A DNA stretch of 64,000 bases from Amaranthus tricolor (taxonomy: Eukaryota > Streptophyta > Magnoliopsida > Caryophyllales > Amaranthaceae): NCBI RefSeq assembly GCF_026212465.1, contig NC_080057.1, positions 20,034,462 to 20,098,461 of the forward strand, written 5' to 3'. The notes beneath the pieces are model-generated. The model was not told the DNA's origin. It did no database searches and saw nothing but the letters and a program-made list of their open reading frames with translations. Both the position numbers and the translations under genes were made by a program. Shown one piece after another: positions 28,077 through 40,269 of the stretch. Within the stretch, counting starts at the first letter, position 1. Every line of letters begins with the position of its first letter.

Positions 28077-30733
28077 TGTAACAGGCTCAAATTTCTTAAT
28101 CTTAATCTTCTGATTAATTATTCCGAAATTTCTTTTCGAATTCCTAATCCTTTGGTTATCTAATTCAAATCACCTTTAATTCCTAAACCTTATTCCGATT
28201 TTTGTAATTTCTTCCAAATATTAAACTTAAAAATATATTTATATTCTTAAATTTCTTTATAAGCACTAAAATATTATTTTATTATTTTATACTACAAAAA
28301 GTAAAATTTTAATATTATATTTACGGTTTTATTAAAACGTTACGTTTCAATTTCGTTTCCTTAAACTAACTTTACTACTTATCATTTTAACTTTAAAACT
28401 TTGATTTAATTATTTTATACCTAAAAATTAACTATATTTTTTTTATTAACTTTAAGTATAGTTTTAACTAAAATTTTCTAAGTAAACTTTCATATTTTCA
28501 TAATCAAACCTTAATCATACTTTCCCATTAATCTAAAACATTTCACTAGCATAAACTAGAACAAAAATTTGATGAATCAAAATCCTTTCTACATCAATCC
28601 ATAATGTTCATCACTTACACAAGCTATCACCATTTCCTTACACAAGTTAACCTTCTTCTGCACTCCAAATTCTTACACATCCACTTACACACTCCAACTC
28701 TTACACATTCACTTACACACTCTAAATCACTTACACAAGTTAACCTTCTTTTTCATACAATCTTATGAACTAAAAAGTTGCCCAAAACTCATTATAAATA
28801 CCCCTCTTTAGCCATGAGATCACTTACACCCCCATCATCAAATCTTTCTACCATTCTTTCTTATATCTTCACTTCATTAACATCTTACTAACTTTATACC
28901 CTTTTTATTTGTTGAAGAATCAAATGAAGATGGAGCTTGATCTTATCACTTCTTAAGCCGATAATCATCAACTTTTAAAAAGTCAAGTATTATCTTTTGG
29001 AGCTTGGATATCTTTTTCTTTTGGGTAATTGAAGATCTACTTCTTTGAAGCTTGGAACCTTGAAGACTTTCTTTTGGAACTTATTTCCTTAAGTTCTTAT
29101 TTTTCTATTATTATTCTCTTACTTGGTTTAGCACCACCTTCGGAGGAAAATGGTACACATTTTCTTAACTCTCTCGTTATGTGATATTTATTTATGGTTA
29201 CTCGATAATATAAAAGCATGATCAACATGATTTTATTTTAGTCATTTAAACTTTATATGGTAATATTAAAGTTATATCCAGTTTAGTGATATTTTCGTCA
29301 AAACAATAATACTTTTGGGACACTCAAAAAAAAAGTCATATATATGGAAATTTTTGATTAATATGATAATATAGATATATACGAATTTTACTAGTTAAAT
29401 AAACTTATGTGTTTAAAATGATTTCATATCATCTTGATGTTTTGATATTTTTTTGTTGGACTCAAGTAATTATAAAGAATTATTAATCGGTTTATCGGTA
29501 AAATAGTCAAACAAATTTGTTAAAATGCTTAGCATTGTTTTTCTTGAAAACTCATTTCATATAGATTTTGGACCCTTAATAATTTGTCGGATTATGTTAT
29601 TTTTATAGTGATGATAGATCCGTTTTACTATTTTACTGGTTATTTGATAAAATATGTTATTAAGTACTTAGAAATATTACCCTTGACTGTTATGATTATT
29701 TATGACACAATAATGACTTAGTTTAGCCTCAGGAATCTTAGTATAGCTACGAAAATTTGTTATTTAATTAAATATTAATTTATTAGATACTAGTAATTTG
29801 TTTCTACTAAAAGGGTAGAATTGTCAAAAATTTGACTAGTGGAAGTTTGACTTATAAGAATGTAAACTATTTCGGTTTAGAGTCTTGTTTGATATTGCAT
29901 GATATTGATTGTATGACTCTGATAGTAAGGTAACGTCGAACCATGGACCGGCATGTAAAATCCCGGCGTCCGTGTTAGCCGGCACGTAAAATGCGGTGTC
30001 AGACAGGGGGTCCGAGAAAAACCCATCCTGTGAAGTCTCGAGCATAACAGTATTGAGAGGAGTGACGACTCCCACCACAGTTAGGGTTTAGAACTACGGT
30101 CCTCACCTAACCAGACCCTTACATATATCAGTTGTCATTATTGTTGTGATCTTGTGATGTGCTATGATGGTAAAGCTATGAGGCTTAATTGAACTTGATT
30201 AAATAAGCATTAAGGTTACCAAGTATTTAGTAGCAGTAATGAACTTCTGCAAGTATTGAGAATGTAACTTAATGACTTAGTAAAGGTCAATAATGAGTAA
30301 TAACCTTCTATACTGTGCTTGATGATTATTCTGTAAGCATGATTTAACTATCACATCATAAGCTTGTTGAGAAAATTGTACTCGGCTTTATCGCTGACCG
30401 ATTTAATCGGCTGTCGTCCATATTATGGATGACAGTATTTTGCAGGAAAATTTAGCTCAGGTTTCGATCCAGGCCGCAACTTTAATTATTCTATCGAGGA
30501 CTTAGCTTCAATGATTTTACTTGATGACTATATTGTACTTATTGTTTTTTTTATCGTATTTAAGTAAACCTTATTTTATATTTTCTCAGTTGTAAGATAT
30601 TTTTTTTACTTATGTTTTGAACAATTTTAGTTTAAATGGTTTTTAGCAGTTCGGCGTTTTACACTTCCGCATTATTTATCTTAAGTATAATTATTAATGT
30701 TAATTATGTATCGAGAGTGCCGCTCCTGCTACA
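28077..30733. mobile_element. Solo LTR nested in the Pack-MULE
   Basis: Begins TGTAACAGGC and ends CTCCTGCTACA, fitting the TG...CA rule with short inverted ends TGTA(A/G)C. Perfect 5-bp duplications CTTGT flank it (28072-28076, 30734-30738). At 2657 bp it has no coding capacity. A promoter-like TATAAATACCCC at about 28795 precedes a pyrimidine-rich start region. A lone long LTR with its own target duplication is the product of recombination between the two LTRs of a full element, probably Ty3/gypsy given the length. Adjoining MULE sequence resumes exactly on each side. Confidence 0.88.
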
Positions 30734-31513
30734 CTTGTGCCACCAAGGGTAGAAATGGAATCTCTACACTAGGAAGTTGCTACCAAGACTCTTAGTGACC
30801 ATTATCAACTTTGGGAAGAGCACAAGAAAGCAACTGGAAGGTTGCCTGGTCAGCAACTTTCTGTCGGAAATCAGAAATTTGAGTTACGTGAAGTTGAATG
30901 ATGAAGTTGTGGTGCATTATGCTCCTGTAATGAAGCTGACTAATCAATTTATGATGAGTCTTGGACTATATTATGATGCAATTGTTCACTTTACTGTACA
31001 TATTATTCGAACTAATTGAAAGATTACTTATAGTCTGCTTTTCTTGCTTTTGAGAGTATGAAATGCAAGAATGAAACTATGACGACCATAAATGCCTAAT
31101 AAGCTTCACTGAGTTGAGTTGAACGAAGGCATATTTTGGCTGTAGGCATCTAGTTCTAGTAGTCTACAATTTAAGAGAAATGAATACAATTCTCTTCGAT
31201 GTGGGTTTACTAAATTAATTTCAGATGTGTATCTTAGTTGCTAAATACAGAGATATTTAGGCTGAGGAGGAAGCATTGCTTTTTCAACAGTATGCTGCTG
31301 GTAATGGTATTTGACGCAAATAAAAAAAAGTAAATGGTATATGGTGAATTATTAATTTGCCACAAACGGCACACTAACGGCAGTTGTCATTGATGGTATT
31401 CTGTGCTAACGGACGAAAACTCAATGGTATATGGTGAATTAGAACATTTTGTGTGGTATATGGTGAATTTCGAAGAAACTCAGTGGTATATCATGAAATA
31501 TTCGAGTTAATAT

Positions 31514-31844
31514 CAATCATATACATGAAAATATATTTTGTGAGCCCTAAAAATTTTAGAGCCCTGAACGATAGCCCTTTACCCTTATTAATTGACTATC
31601 ATGATCCTACTTAACTCATCAATTTATGGTAGCCAACGAATGAAAATAATTTCATATAATTTAAATTTCACTTAGTACTACATATAATTATATAATCATT
31701 GGAGTCTTGTTGAGAATCTTGAGCAAAATAAAAGGAAACTTTTAAAAGAACCAACGACAAACTCCAAATTACAGCTCCATTGATCTCTGCCGGCTGCCAT
31801 TTATTAAGATATTTTAAAACTATGCCAGACATCACAGCTTGATT
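31514..31844. other. Intergenic spacer and PPR gene leader
   Basis: Short AT-rich spacer between the Pack-MULE target duplication and the PPR start codon. It must contain the promoter of the PPR gene; no clear TATA motif can be assigned. Confidence 0.5.
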
Positions 31845-34280
31845 ATGAATCAATTAAAGCAAATTCATGCATATTCCCTTAGAAATGGCTTAGATTACAC
31901 TAAAATCATGATCAATAAGCTTCTAGAAATACCCAACATTCCTTATGCACACCAACTATTCGATCTTATGCCCGAACGAACTTCCACACTTTACAATAAG
32001 CTTATTCAAGCATACTCTTACAATGGCCCTCAAAAACAGTGTTTCTCCTTGTACATTCAAATGTGTCGGCGACAAATCTTCCCTAATCCCTTCACATTTA
32101 CCTTCCTTTTTGCTGCTTGTACTTCGCTTTCCTCTCCTTGCCTTGGTAAGATGGTTCATGCTCATTTCATCTTATCTGGGTTCAAATTCGATGTTTTTGT
32201 GTTGACTGCATTGGTTAATATGTATGCTAAATTGGGTTTAGTGGAATTAGCTAGGAAACAGTTTGACCATATGTTGTTTAGAGATACACCCACTTGGAAT
32301 TCTTTGATTTCTGGTTATGTTAAGTGTGGGAATATGGAGGAAGCTGAAACATTGTTTAAGTTGATTCCTTTTAAAAATGTGATTTCTTGGACAACTATGA
32401 TTTCTGGGTACTCACAAAATGGAAAGTATCTTGATGCTCTGAACACTTATTTGTTAATGGAGAAAGAAGGGTTTAAGCCTAACGAGGTGAGTATAGCTTG
32501 TGTTCTTCCTGCTTGTGCTAATCTTGGTGCTTTGGAGGTGGGAAAGACAATTGAAAACTATGCTAGGAGAAAAGGGTACATGGATAATTTGTTTGTTAGG
32601 AATGGATTTCTGGAAATGTACTCAAAGTGTGGTAAACTCGATAGAGCAATGCAGTTATTTAACGAGATTAGGGACAGGAAAAATTTGTGCTCTTGGAATT
32701 CAATGATGATGGGTTTTGCTATTCATGGAAAATATGAAGACGCTCTTCAGTTGTTCCATGTTTTATTGGTAAGCTTTCTCGTTTCTCCTTATCATGTTTG
32801 TATAAAATACATACACTTAGATATATGATGGTTTATAGGAGTAAGATAGTTCTCTAGAGAGGCGAATAGAGAGTTTGGCGGACTTTTTTGTTTCTTTTGA
32901 AAGGCATTTCAAGACTTCGCAGATATGCGTCAAACAGTTTTTAAGAGTTAGTTTTTCAGAAACTCTTATGCAATTTGGTAATTTGCAAATGAATAAAGTA
33001 CGAAAATAAACAATAGATAAAACAAGAATTACCACCGAGATCGTTTATCTTAATGAAATTTAAGGTGAAAACTACTACTTATATTAAGCGCTCTTACATT
33101 GAACTCCGTCCATATATTGATATATATACACAAGTGTATAGGACTTTTTTGAACTCATTTCTCATTATAAAAGTTTTTTATACACTTTTACAATGTGGGG
33201 TCCTTTACAATACGGTCAATGTGACTTTGTTTTTGCACTATGGTTTTGTCTTGTGGGTGTAGCAATGTAAGGTGGTGGTCATAGTGTAAAAATGTGACAA
33301 TGGTCGCGATTGCGGTAACAGAACGTTGATACGGTAACGAAAATTACGCGGTTATCATAAAGCTTAAATATCGGTCGATACCATAAAATATCGCTTGATA
33401 TGGACCAAAACACAATTTTTTAACACCTTTACAAAGCAGGGAGTATTAGTTCGTTGTCTATGAAAACTTTACTATGTGAACGATGTGATTCGATGCAACC
33501 TTATTTTTAGACTATGGCGGTGGTTATTGGTTGCTTCAAAAAATCTTGTGAGGTGGCTATTCACAAAAACTGACATCTATTAACATATATTCTTTAGTAC
33601 TTGGATAGTATGTCCTTTTTGTACATATATTCTTTATAGCTACTAAAGTGATATATATCATGCATTGTGAGTTGTAGAGAGAAGAGATGAAGCCAGATGC
33701 TATAACCTTTGTTGCGGCTCTTATGGCCTGTACACATGGCGGCAAGATTGCAAAAGGCCAAGAATTGTTTGAATTAATGAATTACAAGTTTGGTATCATC
33801 CCAATACTAGAGCATTATGGATGTATGGTTGATCTTCTGGCGCGTAAAGGAAAGCTCAACGAAGCTTATAATCTTACACAAACCATGCCAATGAAACCTG
33901 ATTCTGTGATATGGGGTACACTTTTAGGGGCCTGCAGCTATCATGGTAATGTCAAGATTGCTGAGAAGGCAGCAGAGGCACTTTTCGAGCTGGAACTGTC
34001 GAATTCAGGGAACTATGTCCTCCTCTCTAATATTTACGCGTCTGTGGGAAGATGGGACGGAGTAGCGAAGATGAGAAAGATGATGAAGGGAAGCCTTATA
34101 GCGAAAACAGCTGGTTATAGTTATATTGAAGTACATGACGAAATGCATATGTTTATTGTGGAGGATAAATCGCACCCACGATCCAATGAGATATACTCGG
34201 TGCTTGAAGATGTGTATTGCAAGATCATGAAGACTGACTATGGAAATGAAAGTAACTTGTATTGTCAAATTGATGGCTAA
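31845..34280 (+). CDS. PLS-class pentatricopeptide repeat protein, At5g08510-like (508 aa, one intron)
   Basis: PPR proteins of this class bind organellar RNA in mitochondria or plastids, often for C-to-U editing. Exon 1 runs from ATG 31845 (MNQLKQIHAYSLRNG) to 32768, and exon 2 from 33678 to the stop at 34280. The joint is in phase (LFHVLL then REEMKPDAITF), with GTAAGC and TTGTAG borders. Tandem motifs are clear: NVISWTTMISGYSQNGK, PNEVSIACVLPACANLGALE, LFVRNGFLEMYSKCGK. The C-terminus has the E and E+ motifs (WGTLLGACSYHGN, YVLLSNIYASVGRWDG, SHPRSNEIYSVLEDVY) and no DYW domain. Length and order fit Arabidopsis At5g08510, recalled as intronless at about 511 residues. The ATG was chosen over the earlier in-frame TTG at 31839. 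No damaging mutation is seen. Confidence 0.9.
32769..33677 (+). other. Intron of the PPR gene
   Basis: A 909-bp intron with GTAAGC donor and TTGTAG acceptor. Removing it restores the frame exactly. Without splicing, translation would stop after 21 extra codons (TGA at 32826). The interior includes a less AT-rich block (33260-33420, GGTCGCGATTGCGGTAACAG...) that looks like a repeat insertion. Confidence 0.75.
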
Positions 34281-35842
34281 AACATGACTCTGATGCAATA
34301 CTGCTAATTGCACATTTGGTGACAGTTTGCCTATTTACTTCTTGATTATTCGGGTGATGATCCTACTAAACTGCAATCTGGCGCGTTCTATGAAAATCAT
34401 TCAGGTTTTGACCCCATCGATCATCAATCTTGTGTTTTCAATGAACATACTGGCCCATTAAGCTTCGATCTGGCACTTCCAGTGAACATGTTGATCCCAT
34501 TAAGCTTCAATATGGAACTTTCAGTGATCATGGCTATATGAGTATTCGGGTGTTGATGAAGTTTTCAGTTTGATTGCCTTGCAGCTACAGTTTTTCCGAA
34601 CTAACAGTAGCGAGTATTGCCACAACTGCCCACAGGTCAGTACCTCATCATCATTGTATTTTTATTTTATCCCGAATCAGTTGAAAACATCACCAGAGAT
34701 ACTTGGTTGTGAATTATAAAAGCTACAATTTGAATTAAAAAAACTACAATTTGAATTAAAAAAACTACAATTCCAGTGGTTGAATTGCAATTTAAGTTTT
34801 AGTAGCAGCATTAATAATAAATCATTATCATCTGGATGTCATTCTTAGAACCCTTGCTGACAAATTTTTTCTACTCCCTTTGCCACACGGGATTTGCACA
34901 ATTTCCATTTTAGTCTCTTCCATAGATTTTTCTCCATTTTTATTTTTAGCCATGAGTTACATTCTTTTTTTAATTCTCATCTACGTTTATTTTATCTTTT
35001 CGTCTTAACCTTACATTTTCCCCATTGTATTTTGGTGCATGTTCTGGATCCCAATCTTTTAGATTAAGGATCTGATATTGTTGTTGTTGTACTTGGGGTA
35101 AACCCATGAAAAGAGAGGGAGTATATGTTTATTTTATCATTGAAACCCTGAAAAGGTAAGATAAACACGGATAATAGTCTAGCTCTACTGATTCTAAAGT
35201 TACGAAATGTAAATATATGGAAAAGCAAAATTATAAAACACAAATCCTTGTGAGAGACGGTCTTTTTGAGAGATCATCTCTAATTGAGCCGGTCCATTAT
35301 ATACTTATTAAAATATTGTAAGTAGGCATTAAAATGATGTAAGTAAATATTTAAGATATTATTGAAAGTAGGCATTAAAGATTCGGTAAGTAATCATTAA
35401 AGATATGTAAGTAGGCATTAAGAGTACGGTAAGTAGGTATTAATTTTTAATGGACTGGACTTGAGATTACGTCTCTCATAGAGATGGTCTCTCAAGAGAC
35501 TAGCTGAAAATCATATGGAGAAAACTAAGTTACAAGTCATGCCCTTCACATCCAAAGTTCCATTTGTTAGATCATCAGTCTTGATCGAACCAGCGCCAGT
35601 TTTACATTTTCTTCAACTTCACCTTCACCTTCACGTTCTTTGAACTCTTTCTCCAATTCCTTGCTATTAATTTTACGGTCTGTTTGGTTAGTGGTATTAA
35701 ATGGTGTTAATGGGAACGGTTTATGGCGTAAAATTTCGTCAAAAGTTATATATCATTCCTATGGTAATGAAACTTTGATCTAAAAAAAGTTTTTTTTACA
35801 AATTTTCATTTCCACCTAATATCACCTCTCCCAATGATTATA
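34281..35842. other. PPR 3' region and intergenic DNA
   Basis: 34281-34660 is probably 3' untranslated sequence of the PPR gene. It contains two similar segments (GGCGCGTTCTATGAAAATCATT.. and TGGCACTTCCAGTGAACATG..). 34740-34770 has a short AAACTACAATTTGAATT triplet repeat. 35246-35503 is a MITE. The minus strand at 35600-35690 can be read as a charged peptide (KELEKEFKEREGEGEVEENV), possibly an exon remnant, but no partner exon was found. Confidence 0.5.
35246..35503. mobile_element. MITE with GAGACGGTCTC-type ends and AAGTAGGCATTAA repeats
   Basis: The left end CTTGTGAGAGACGGTCTTTTTG and right end (complement CTCTTGAGAGACCATCTC) are imperfect inverted repeats, with inner pairing GCCGGTCCATTA / TAATGGACTGGAC. 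The middle is a tandem series of AAGTAGGCATTAA(A)GAT.. units. Confidence 0.7.
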
Positions 35843-35847
35843 TATTG

Positions 35848-36656
35848 TGAAAGCGCAAGCCTCAAAGAGGTATAACAAAGAAAAACAAATGAAAAATATA
35901 ATGCAAAATGAGAACACAAGTGTTTATGAGGTATCTTGAATACCTCCCCCTCAAATGTAGTTTATTATAATGAATTCAACAATTACAAGTATAATAAACT
36001 CCCTTATCTTGAGAACAATCTCTCAAGATCACAAATACTAGAGCAAAGTAAGAACACTCTCAAGTTTCTAACAATGCAATAGCCCTCTCAACAATATGTG
36101 TGTTTGTGGTGTATAATACTATGAGTGATGAATCCTATTTATAGGCAAGGCATTCATTACCCTTAGTATTCCCTCATAAATCACCATAAACTCACAATTA
36201 ACATCCAATTAACTATGACAATAAACATTACAATAAACAATAGAAGTAATGCACCACATAATTGCATAGCCATTTCACATTCTGACGAATATCAGAATCC
36301 AATGTAGCCTTCTGAACTTCCGCTCGACTCGAGCCACTACCTCGCTCGGTCGAGCGAGCTTCCAGAGAAGCTACTGACTTGTTCTGCACACATTGCTCGA
36401 CCTGTTGCTCGACCGAGCCACTCCCGCTCGACCGGTCGAGCCACTCTTTGCTCGACCGAGCGGTTGTTCGAGCCACTCACAGTCAGCCTCTCTTCTAGTT
36501 GCTTTGATCAAACAATTCTCATCAACCGTTCCAAACCTTAAACCACCCATATTCGACACATCTTTATCGACCCTCTCTAAAGTACAAGACAAAGCATGTT
36601 CGACTATATGTTTAAAGTGAACGTCATCACTAAGATTATTGGCACTTGCTCTAACA
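35848..36656 (-). repeat. LTR 1 of the copia array (3'-most in element sense)
   Basis: 809 bp. The minus strand carries CCTATAAATAGG as promoter at 36134-36145, GC-rich palindromes around GCTCGACCGAGC (36330-36475), and the end ...GCTTGCGCTTTCA. It shares TAACTATGAC and CGCTCGACTCGAG with LTR 6 but not with LTRs 2-5. Confidence 0.93.
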
Positions 36657-37912
36657 ATCTCCCCCTCAAGTCCAATATTCTTATCCTCCTCAAAAGTAAC
36701 TCTCTTTGACCCAAACACACCAACACTTTTGTGGCCTAGGCTACCACAATTAACTTGTAACTCATACAAGTTCCTCTTACTCCTTACTCCCTTCATGAGC
36801 ACCATGCTCCCTCTAATGACTTTCAAAACCCCTCCACTTGCTTTGAAAGTGCATCCTTTACTCTCAAGTCTACCTAATGAAATAAGGTTCCTCTCAAACT
36901 TAGGTACATACCTTACATCACCAAGTCTTCTCTTGACACCTCCATGAGTCTCAATAATAACCTCACCAATACCTTCTACTTTCACCTTTTCATCATTTGG
37001 TAAAGTAACAAGGCCATAATCCCCATAACTAAGCTTAGTAAATTCTTCTTTTTCACAACAAATGTGGAATGAGCAACCGGAGTCTATTACCCATTCCTTA
37101 CTATGAACCACTCCCCCATCAACTAGTAGAGCCCCATAGTCATCATCATCATCAATAAAGCCTAGAGCGGCATTCCCGCTACTCTCACTCTCATTTCTTC
37201 CACTATCCCTTAAGTTTCTCATTCGCTTAAGGTCTTCCTTTAATTTCTTACACATCATTTGTATGTGCCCCTTTTTCTTACAATAGTAACACTCTTTGTT
37301 ACTAAGGTCACCCCTCCCTTGAGACTTACCCCTTCCTTGATATCCCTTTTCTTTGGTTCTTCCCCTATTAGAACCTTCACTAAACAAGCCCTCCCCAACA
37401 TCCTTTTTTTCTTCCCCCTCTCTACTCACCATGAACCTATCATTCTCTCTCAACGCCGCCAATGCTTGATCAAGAGTGATAGAATCCCTACCTATGAGCA
37501 ATGTTTGGACTATGTTTCTATAGTCCTTGGGAAGTGAAGCCAAAAGTAGTAGAGCTTGTTCTTCATCGGTTAACTTTTCATCGGCATTTAACAATTGGCA
37601 CACCAACTTGTTAAATGTGTTAATGTGGTCTTGCATTGTTGTATCTTTATCCTTCATGAGTTGATACAACTCCCACCTCAAGCAAAGTTTATTATTAAGG
37701 GATTTGGAAGCATACACCGCTTGTAATTTTTCCAACAACTCACCGGGATCGGTTTCTTTCAAGTAGTGATACTTGATTTCGGGTGCAATGGCAAGCCGGA
37801 TTGTGCTTACCGCCTTCTTCCTCATTTGTGTCCATCTTGCTTCTTCTACATGATTTGGTTTCTCCTTCAATAGCGCATCATCGATGCCTTGTTGCACCAA
37901 GACATCTTCCAC
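36371..37912 (-). pseudogene. Ty1/copia gag-protease ORF, copy 1
   Basis: 513-codon frame. It contains a copia gag domain (residues about 20-160: WTQMRKKAVSTIRLAIAPEI..., LNNKLCLRWELYQLMKD, LLLLASLPKDYRNIV) and a CX2CX4HX4C zinc knuckle at C208/C211/H216/C221. An aspartic protease active site WVIDSGCSF follows (D277), and the frame breaks off near residue 388 where the pre-integrase region should begin. The last ~95 codons lie in the LTR. The frame opens at GTG 37912, not ATG. The usual start context (ATGACTGATGGG, about 37990, with a downstream FDGR motif) is in another frame, so one shared frameshift separates the expected N-terminus from the body. Copy-specific residues: HIQMMCKK, MKDKDTT, NDRFMVS. 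Confidence 0.85.
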
Positions 37913-38058
37913 CGAGCTCTTCCATATGAAAAATTGATTCTTCCATCAAACAATTGAATAGAGAAACTTTTCCCATCAGTCATTGTGTCTTTCTTGTTCT
38001 TTTAACCTCACTTTCACACTCCAAATAGCCCAAGACGCACTCCCGCTCTAATACCAAT

Positions 38059-38867
38059 TGAAAGCGCAAGCCTCAAAGAGGTATAACAAAGAAAAACAAA
38101 TGAAAAATATAATGCAAAATGAGAACACAAGTGTTTATGAGGTATCTTGAATACCTCCCCCTCAAATGTAGTTTATTATAATGAATTCAACAATTACAAG
38201 TATAATAAACTCCCTTATCTTGAGAACAATCTCTCAAGATCACAAATACTAGAGCAAAGTAAGAACACTCTCAAGTTTCTAACAATGCAATAGCCCTCTC
38301 AACAATATGTGTGTTTGTGGTGTATAATACTATGAGTGATGAATCCTATTTATAGGCAAGGCATTCATTACCCTTAGTATTCCCTCATAAATCACCATAA
38401 ACTCACAATTAACATCCAATTAACTACGACAATAAACATTACAATAAACAATAGAAGTAATGCACCACATAATTGCATAGCCATTTCACATTCTGACGAA
38501 TATCAGAATCCAATGTAGCCTTCTGAACTTCCGCTCGATTCGAGCCACTACCTCGCTCGGTCGAGCGAGCTTCCAGAGAAGCTACTGACTTGTTCTGCAC
38601 ACATTGCTCGACCTGTTGCTCGACCGAGCCACTCCCGCTCGACCGGTCGAGCCACTCTTTGCTCGACCGAGCGGTTGTTCGAGCCACTCACAGTCAGCCT
38701 CTCTTCTACTTGCTTTGATCAAACAATTCTCATCAACCGTTCCAAACCTTAAACCACCCATATTCGACACATCTTTATCGACCCTCTCTAAAGTACAAGA
38801 CAAAGCATGTTCGACTATATGTTTAAAGTGAACGTCATCACTAAGATTATTGGCACTTGCTCTAACA
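38059..38867 (-). repeat. LTR 2 of the copia array
   Basis: 809 bp. Differs from LTR 1 at few sites, e.g. TAACTACGAC for TAACTATGAC, CGATTCGAG for CGACTCGAG, and TACTTGCTTTG for TAGTTGCTTTG. Confidence 0.93.
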
Positions 38868-40123
38868 ATCTCCCCCTCAAGTCCAATATTCTTATCCTCC
38901 TCAAAAGTAACTCTCTTTGACCCAAACACACCAACACTTTTGTGGCCTAGGCTACCACAATTAACTTGTAACTCATACAAGTTCCTCTTACTCCTTACTC
39001 CCTTCATGAGCACCATGCTCCCTCTAATGACTTTCAAAACCCCTCCACTTGCTTTGAAAGTGCATCCTTTACTCTCAAGTCTACCTAATGAAATAAGGTT
39101 CCTCTCAAACTTAGGTACATACCTTACATCACCAAGTCTTCTCTTGACACCTCCATGAGTCTCAATAATAACCTCACCAATACCTTCTACTTTCACCTTT
39201 TCATCATTTGGTAAAGTAACAAGGCCATAATCCCCATAACTAAGCTTAGTAAATTCTTCTTTTTCACAACAAATGTGGAATGAGCAACCGGAGTCTATTA
39301 CCCATTCCTTACTATGAACCACTCCCCCATCAACTAGTAGAGCCCCATAGTCATCATCATCATCAATAAAGCCTAGAGCGGCATTCCCGCTACTCTCACT
39401 CTCATTTCTTCCACTATCCCTTAAGTTTCTCATTCGCTTAAGGTCTTCCTTTAATTTCTTACACATCATTTGTGTGTGCCCCTTTTTCTTACAATAGTAA
39501 CACTCTTTGTTACTAAGGTCACCCCTCCCTTGAGACTTACCCCTTCCTTGATATCCCTTTTCTTTGGTTCTTCCCCTATTAGAACCTTCACTAAACAAGC
39601 CCTCCCCAACATCCTTTTTTTCTTCCCCCTCTCTACTCACCATGAACCTATCATTCTCTCTCAACGCCGCCAATGCTTGATCAAGAGTGATAGAATCCCT
39701 ACCTATGAGCAATGTTTGGACTATGTTTCTATAGTCCTTGGGAAGTGAAGCCAAAAGTAGTAGAGCTTGTTCTTCATCGGTTAACTTTTCATCGGCATTT
39801 AACAATTGGCACACCAACTTGTTAAATGTGTTAATGTGGTCTTGCATTGTTGTATCTTTATCCTTCATGAGTTGATACAACTCCCACCTCAAGCAAAGTT
39901 TATTATTAAGGGATTTGGAAGCATACACCGCTTGTAATTTTTCCAACAACTCACCGGGATCGGTTTCTTTCAAGTAGTGATACTTGATTTCGGGTGCAAT
40001 GGCAAGCCGGATTGTGCTTACCGCCTTCTTCCTCATTTGTGTCCATCTTGCTTCTTCTACATGATTTGGTTTCTCCTTCAATAGCGCATCATCGATGCCT
40101 TGTTGCACCAAGACATCTTCCAC
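38582..40123 (-). pseudogene. Ty1/copia gag-protease ORF, copy 2
   Basis: Same domain order and same upstream frameshift as copy 1. Distinguished by HTQMMCKK in the zinc knuckle while keeping MKDKDTT and NDRFMVS. This makes it intermediate between copy 1 and copy 3. Confidence 0.85.
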
Positions 40124-40269
40124 CGAGCTCTTCCATATGAAAAATTGATTCTTCCATCAAACAATTGAATAGAGAAACTTTTCCCATCAGTCATTGTGTC
40201 TTTCTTGTTCTTTTAACCTCACTTTCACACTCCAAATAGCCCAAGACGCACTCCCGCTCTAATACCAAT

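Larger units (their letters stand above)
26684..31504. mobile_element. Pack-MULE (non-autonomous Mutator-like element)
   Basis: Two inverted terminal repeats of about 148 bp (26684-26832 and 31356-31504, roughly 94 percent alike) begin CGRATATTTCATGATATACC and share TCTTCGAAATTCACCATATA. Perfect 9-bp flanking duplications AGTTAATAT lie at 26675-26683 and 31505-31513, the Mutator length. No MuDR-type transposase is visible. The interior holds exon 1 of a SUD1/DOA10-type gene, an unidentified second segment and a later solo LTR insertion. Without the solo LTR the element would be about 2.2 kb, a normal Pack-MULE size. Confidence 0.93.

Noticed and set aside
30449..30484. tRNA-like words (TTTAGCTCAG, GGTTTCGATCCAGG)
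   Set aside because: Wrong spacing, no acceptor stem or anticodon arm; it lies within the solo LTR.
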